This document shows, in pieces, positions 59,602-64,000 of a DNA stretch of 64,000 nucleotides. Each line of letters opens with the position of its first letter. Position 1 is the first letter of the stretch. Origin of the DNA: Geopseudomonas aromaticivorans (lineage in GTDB: Bacteria > Pseudomonadota > Gammaproteobacteria > Pseudomonadales > Pseudomonadaceae); contig NZ_JAHRGL010000030.1 in the NCBI RefSeq assembly GCF_019097855.1, forward strand, positions 248,001-312,000. Direction: 5' to 3'. A program made the translations under genes and the position numbers. Below the pieces are notes generated by a model that saw nothing but the letters and a program-made list of their open reading frames with translations, did not search any database and was not told where the DNA came from.

Positions 59602-60996
59602 ATGAACGAGATCAGCGTCCCCGAACAGTACGATCTGGAGACCGCCGCCCTCAAGGTGCCGCCGCACTCCATCGAGGCCGAGCAGGCCGTGATCGGCGGC
59701 CTGATGCTGGACAACAACGCCTGGGAGCGGGTGCTGGACCTGGTGTCCGACGGCGACTTCTACCGCCACGATCATCGCCTGATCTTCCGCGCCATCTACA
59801 AGCTGGCCGAGCGCAACCAGCCGTTCGACGTGGTCACCCTGTCCGAGCAGCTGGACAAGGAAGGTCAACTGGCCCAGTCCGGCGGCCTGGCCTACCTCGG
59901 CGAGCTGGCGAAGAACACGCCGTCGGTGGCCAACATCAAGGCCTACGCGCAGATCATCCGCGAGCGCGCCACCCTGCGTCAGCTGATCGGCATCAGCAAC
60001 GAGATCGGCGACAGCGCCTACAACCCGCAGGGGCGCGGTGCCGACGAGATTCTCGACGAGGCCGAGCGCAAGATCTTCCAGATCGCCGAGGCGCGGCCGA
60101 AGAGTGGCGGCCCGGTGGGCCTCAACGAGCTGCTGGCCAAGGCCATCGACCGTATCGACACTCTGTTCAACACCCACGAGGCGATTACCGGCATCTCCAC
60201 CGGTTTCGCCGACCTGGATGACAAGACCAGCGGCCTGCAGCCTGGCGACCTGATCATCGTCGCTGGCCGTCCGTCGATGGGCAAGACCACCTTCGCCATG
60301 AACCTGGTGGAGAACGCCGTGCTGCGCAGCGACAAGGCGGTGATGGTGTACTCGCTGGAGATGCCAGGCGAATCGCTGGTGATGCGTATGCTGTCTTCGC
60401 TCGGGCGCATCGACCAGACCAAGGTGCGTTCCGGTCGCCTCGACGACGACGACTGGCCGCGGCTGACCTCGGCGGTCAACCTGCTCAACGAGCGCAAGCT
60501 GTTCATCGACGACACCGCCGGCATCACGCCCTCGGAAATGCGCGCGCGCACCCGTCGTCTGGTGCGCGAGCATGGCGAGCTGGCGCTGATCATGGTCGAC
60601 TATCTGCAGCTGATGCAGATCGGCGGTTCGGGCGGCGAGAACCGCACCAACGAGATTTCCGAGATCTCCCGCTCGCTGAAGGGCCTGGCCAAGGAGTTCA
60701 ACTGCCCGGTGATCGCCCTGTCGCAGCTCAACCGCTCGCTGGAGCAGCGGCCCAACAAGCGCCCGATCAACTCCGACCTGCGCGAGTCGGGCGCCATCGA
60801 GCAGGACGCCGACGTGATCATGTTCGTCTACCGCGACGAGGTGTATCACCCGGAAACCGAGCACAAGGGCGTCGCCGAGATCATCATCGGCAAGCAGCGG
60901 AACGGCCCGATCGGCACCGTGCGCCTGGCCTTCCTCGGCAAGTACACACGCTTCGAGAACCTGGCGCCGGGGATGTACAACTTCGAGGACGAATGA
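59602..60996 (+). CDS. dnaB: Replicative DNA helicase
   Basis: 464 residues. N-terminal domain (about 20-125; PPHSIEAEQAVIGGLMLD), linker, and RecA-like helicase domain with Walker A GRPSMGKTTFAMN, Walker B LALIMVDYLQLM and the DnaB motif LSQLNRSLEQR. No intein. It unwinds DNA ahead of the replisome. Start chosen at MNEISVPEQYDLE; a further ATG 15 codons upstream lies in the terminator tail. Confidence 0.98.
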   Translation: MNEISVPEQYDLETAALKVPPHSIEAEQAVIGGLMLDNNAWERVLDLVSDGDFYRHDHRLIFRAIYKLAERNQPFDVVTLSEQLDKEGQLAQSGGLAYLGELAKNTPSVANIKAYAQIIRERATLRQLIGISNEIGDSAYNPQGRGADEILDEAERKIFQIAEARPKSGGPVGLNELLAKAIDRIDTLFNTHEAITGISTGFADLDDKTSGLQPGDLIIVAGRPSMGKTTFAMNLVENAVLRSDKAVMVYSLEMPGESLVMRMLSSLGRIDQTKVRSGRLDDDDWPRLTSAVNLLNERKLFIDDTAGITPSEMRARTRRLVREHGELALIMVDYLQLMQIGGSGGENRTNEISEISRSLKGLAKEFNCPVIALSQLNRSLEQRPNKRPINSDLRESGAIEQDADVIMFVYRDEVYHPETEHKGVAEIIIGKQRNGPIGTVRLAFLGKYTRFENLAPGMYNFEDE

Positions 60997-61020
60997 TCGC
61001 GCATCCATCGCTCGATCAAG

Positions 61021-61060
61021 GAAAACGGGCGCCCAGCGGGTAAGATGGGCGCCCGTTTTC
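61021..61060. terminator. Terminator between dnaB and alr
   Basis: A perfect 15-bp stem GAAAACGGGCGCCCA / TGGGCGCCCGTTTTC with a 10-base loop. The T4 run lies in the right arm. The alr start is only 21 bases further. Confidence 0.85.
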
Positions 61061-61080
61061 CGTTTCGAGGCCGAACCGTC

Positions 61081-62154
61081 ATGCGCCCGCTGGTTGCCAC
61101 CATCGATCTGTCCGCCATTCGCCACAACTACCTGCTGGCCAAGGCCTGTGCGCCGGAGCGGCTGGCCTTTGCGGTGGTCAAGGCCAACGCCTACGGCCAC
61201 GGCGCGCGCGAGGTGGTCAGTGCCCTGCCGGAGGCCGACGGTTTCATCGTCGCCTGTCTGGAGGAGGCTGGCGAGGTGCGCGCCCTGCACGGCAAGGCGC
61301 GCGTGCTGCTGCTGCAGGGCTGCTTCGAGGCGAAGGAGTATCTGATGGCGGCGCAGCTGGCGCTGGACGTGGTGGTGCAGAGTCGCGAGCAGGCCGAGGC
61401 GCTGCTCGGCAGCACGCTGAATCGCCCGCTGAACGTCTGGCTCAAGCTGGATTCCGGCATGCATCGCCTGGGTTTTGCGGCTGAGGAGCTGCGCGCCTGG
61501 CATGCGCGCCTGGCCGCTGCCGAGCAGGTGGCCGAGCTCAACCTGATCAGCCACTTCGCCTGTGCCGACCAGCCCGAACACCCGCTCAACCGGATTCAGC
61601 TGGACTGCTACCGCAGCTTGGACGACCTGGCGTTCGACTGCCGCTCGCTGGCCAACTCGGCTGCCATCCTCACCCGCCCCGGGGCGCATATGGACTGGTT
61701 GCGACCAGGCATCATGCTCTATGGCGCCAGCCCGTTCGCCGATCGCCCGGCCGCCGAGCTGGGCCTCAAGCCGGCGATGACCCTCGGCGGCAGCCTGATC
61801 GCCGTGCGCGAGGTGCCGGCCGGCGACAGCGTCGGCTACGGCGCCAGCTGGGTTGCCGCGCGGCCGACGCGCATCGGCACCATCAGCTGCGGCTATGCCG
61901 ACGGCTACCCGCGCAGCGCGCCGGCGGGCACGCCGGTACTGGTCTGCGGCCAGCGCGTGCCGCTGGTCGGTCGCGTTTCCATGGACATGCTGACGGTGGA
62001 TCTCTCGGCGGTGCCCGAGGCGCAGGTCGGCTCGCCGGTGGAGCTGTGGGGTGCCCAACTGCCGGTGGACGAGGTGGCTGGCGCCTGCGGCACCATCGGT
62101 TACGAGCTGCTGAGCAAGGTCACCGCACGGGTGCCGCGCCGGCACCGCTACTGA
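61081..62154 (+). CDS. alr: Alanine racemase
   Basis: 357 residues. PLP-binding Lys34 in VVKANAYGHG; the second catalytic Tyr is in DSVGYGASW (near residue 253). The C-terminal beta domain contains VPLVGRVSMDM. It supplies D-alanine for peptidoglycan. ATG at 61081; the frame extends 12 codons upstream into the terminator stem. Confidence 0.97.
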   Translation: MRPLVATIDLSAIRHNYLLAKACAPERLAFAVVKANAYGHGAREVVSALPEADGFIVACLEEAGEVRALHGKARVLLLQGCFEAKEYLMAAQLALDVVVQSREQAEALLGSTLNRPLNVWLKLDSGMHRLGFAAEELRAWHARLAAAEQVAELNLISHFACADQPEHPLNRIQLDCYRSLDDLAFDCRSLANSAAILTRPGAHMDWLRPGIMLYGASPFADRPAAELGLKPAMTLGGSLIAVREVPAGDSVGYGASWVAARPTRIGTISCGYADGYPRSAPAGTPVLVCGQRVPLVGRVSMDMLTVDLSAVPEAQVGSPVELWGAQLPVDEVAGACGTIGYELLSKVTARVPRRHRY

Positions 62155-62216
62155 GTTCGCCTCGCACCTGGGTGGACAGCGGCGCCACCTTGTCCACCGC
62201 TCCGGCGATGTGTCGT

Positions 62217-62246
62217 GGTGGAAAGTCGCTGCGCGAATATTCCACC
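62217..62246. repeat. REP-like palindrome between alr and the YgiQ gene
   Basis: GGTGGAA (62217-62223) pairs with TTCCACC (62240-62246) around a loop containing GCTGCGCGA. It shares its seed and loop with the element at 37150-37192. The 198-base gap contains no gene. Confidence 0.6.
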
Positions 62247-62352
62247 CTGCGGCGTGCGGCGCAATCCCGACCCCGGGCGTCGGACTTGCTCACTTTTTGT
62301 GCTATCCTCCGCGCCCGCGCCAACCCCCTCCCGAGATTTCCTGGTCACCGCC

Positions 62353-64000
<1,648 letters not shown>

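Noticed and set aside
59275-62145. 956-codon minus-strand open frame
   Set aside because: Antisense shadow of rplI, dnaB and alr, all of which are unambiguous on the plus strand.

Overview
The window is a piece of a high-GC gammaproteobacterial chromosome that looks like Pseudomonas. From about 13 kb to the end, gene identity and order follow the P. aeruginosa block that runs from thiC to alr as I remember it: thiC, nudF, cpdA, parE, parC, serB, fimX, psd, rhdA, rsgA, orn, queG, nnr, tsaE, amiB, mutL, miaA, hfq, hflXKC, hisZ, purA, tRNA-Leu, rnr, rlmB, rpsF, rpsR, rplI, dnaB, alr. I see no insertion sequence, prophage or CRISPR array.

Region 1 (1-13.1 kb) is the end of an O-antigen/LPS locus. 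It opens with the tail of a sugar epimerase/dehydratase. A Gtr-type cassette follows: a GtrA-like flippase, a GtrB-like polyprenyl-phosphate glycosyltransferase, and a 616-residue GT-C-like membrane protein. Next is a decayed junction (3.97-4.85 kb) holding a short antisense lipoprotein ORF and a frameshifted gene remnant. That remnant matches the C-terminal domain of the intact 616-residue protein. Then comes a tightly coupled operon: gmd and rmd (GDP-D-rhamnose), two GT4-type glycosyltransferases, a WbpV-like 4-reductase, wbpL and wbpM. WbpM and the WbpV-like enzyme should make a UDP-6-deoxy-HexNAc, WbpL should load it on undecaprenyl phosphate, and the two transferases should extend it with D-rhamnose. 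Three coding-strand G runs of 7, 8 and 9 bases lie in genes of this locus.

Region 2 (13.2-24.3 kb) holds a TPP riboswitch with a visible Shine-Dalgarno-sequestering helix and thiC. After them come a convergent RsiV-like lipoprotein, nudF, a DUF1249 gene, cpdA, a YqiA-type esterase, parE, a phytase-like secreted protein and parC.

Region 3 (24.3-28.1 kb) is a four-gene Mce/Mla-type lipid ABC transporter: STAS-permease fusion, ATPase, MCE protein and auxiliary lipoprotein. A run of four consecutive hairpins precedes it.

Region 4 (28.1-53.2 kb) is mostly housekeeping: an SMP_2-type membrane protein divergent from serB, fimX with a PilZ-domain partner, psd-rhdA-rsgA on the minus strand, orn, queG, then a long co-oriented run from nnr to purA. 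The rhdA-rsgA gap holds only REP-like repeats, whereas P. aeruginosa has motAB there.

Region 5 (53.2-64 kb) has two tandem tRNA-Leu(CAG) genes on the minus strand with a good promoter and terminator, then rnr-rlmB, the rpsF-rpsR-DUF2232-rplI ribosomal operon, dnaB, alr and the start of a YgiQ-family radical SAM gene that runs off the end.
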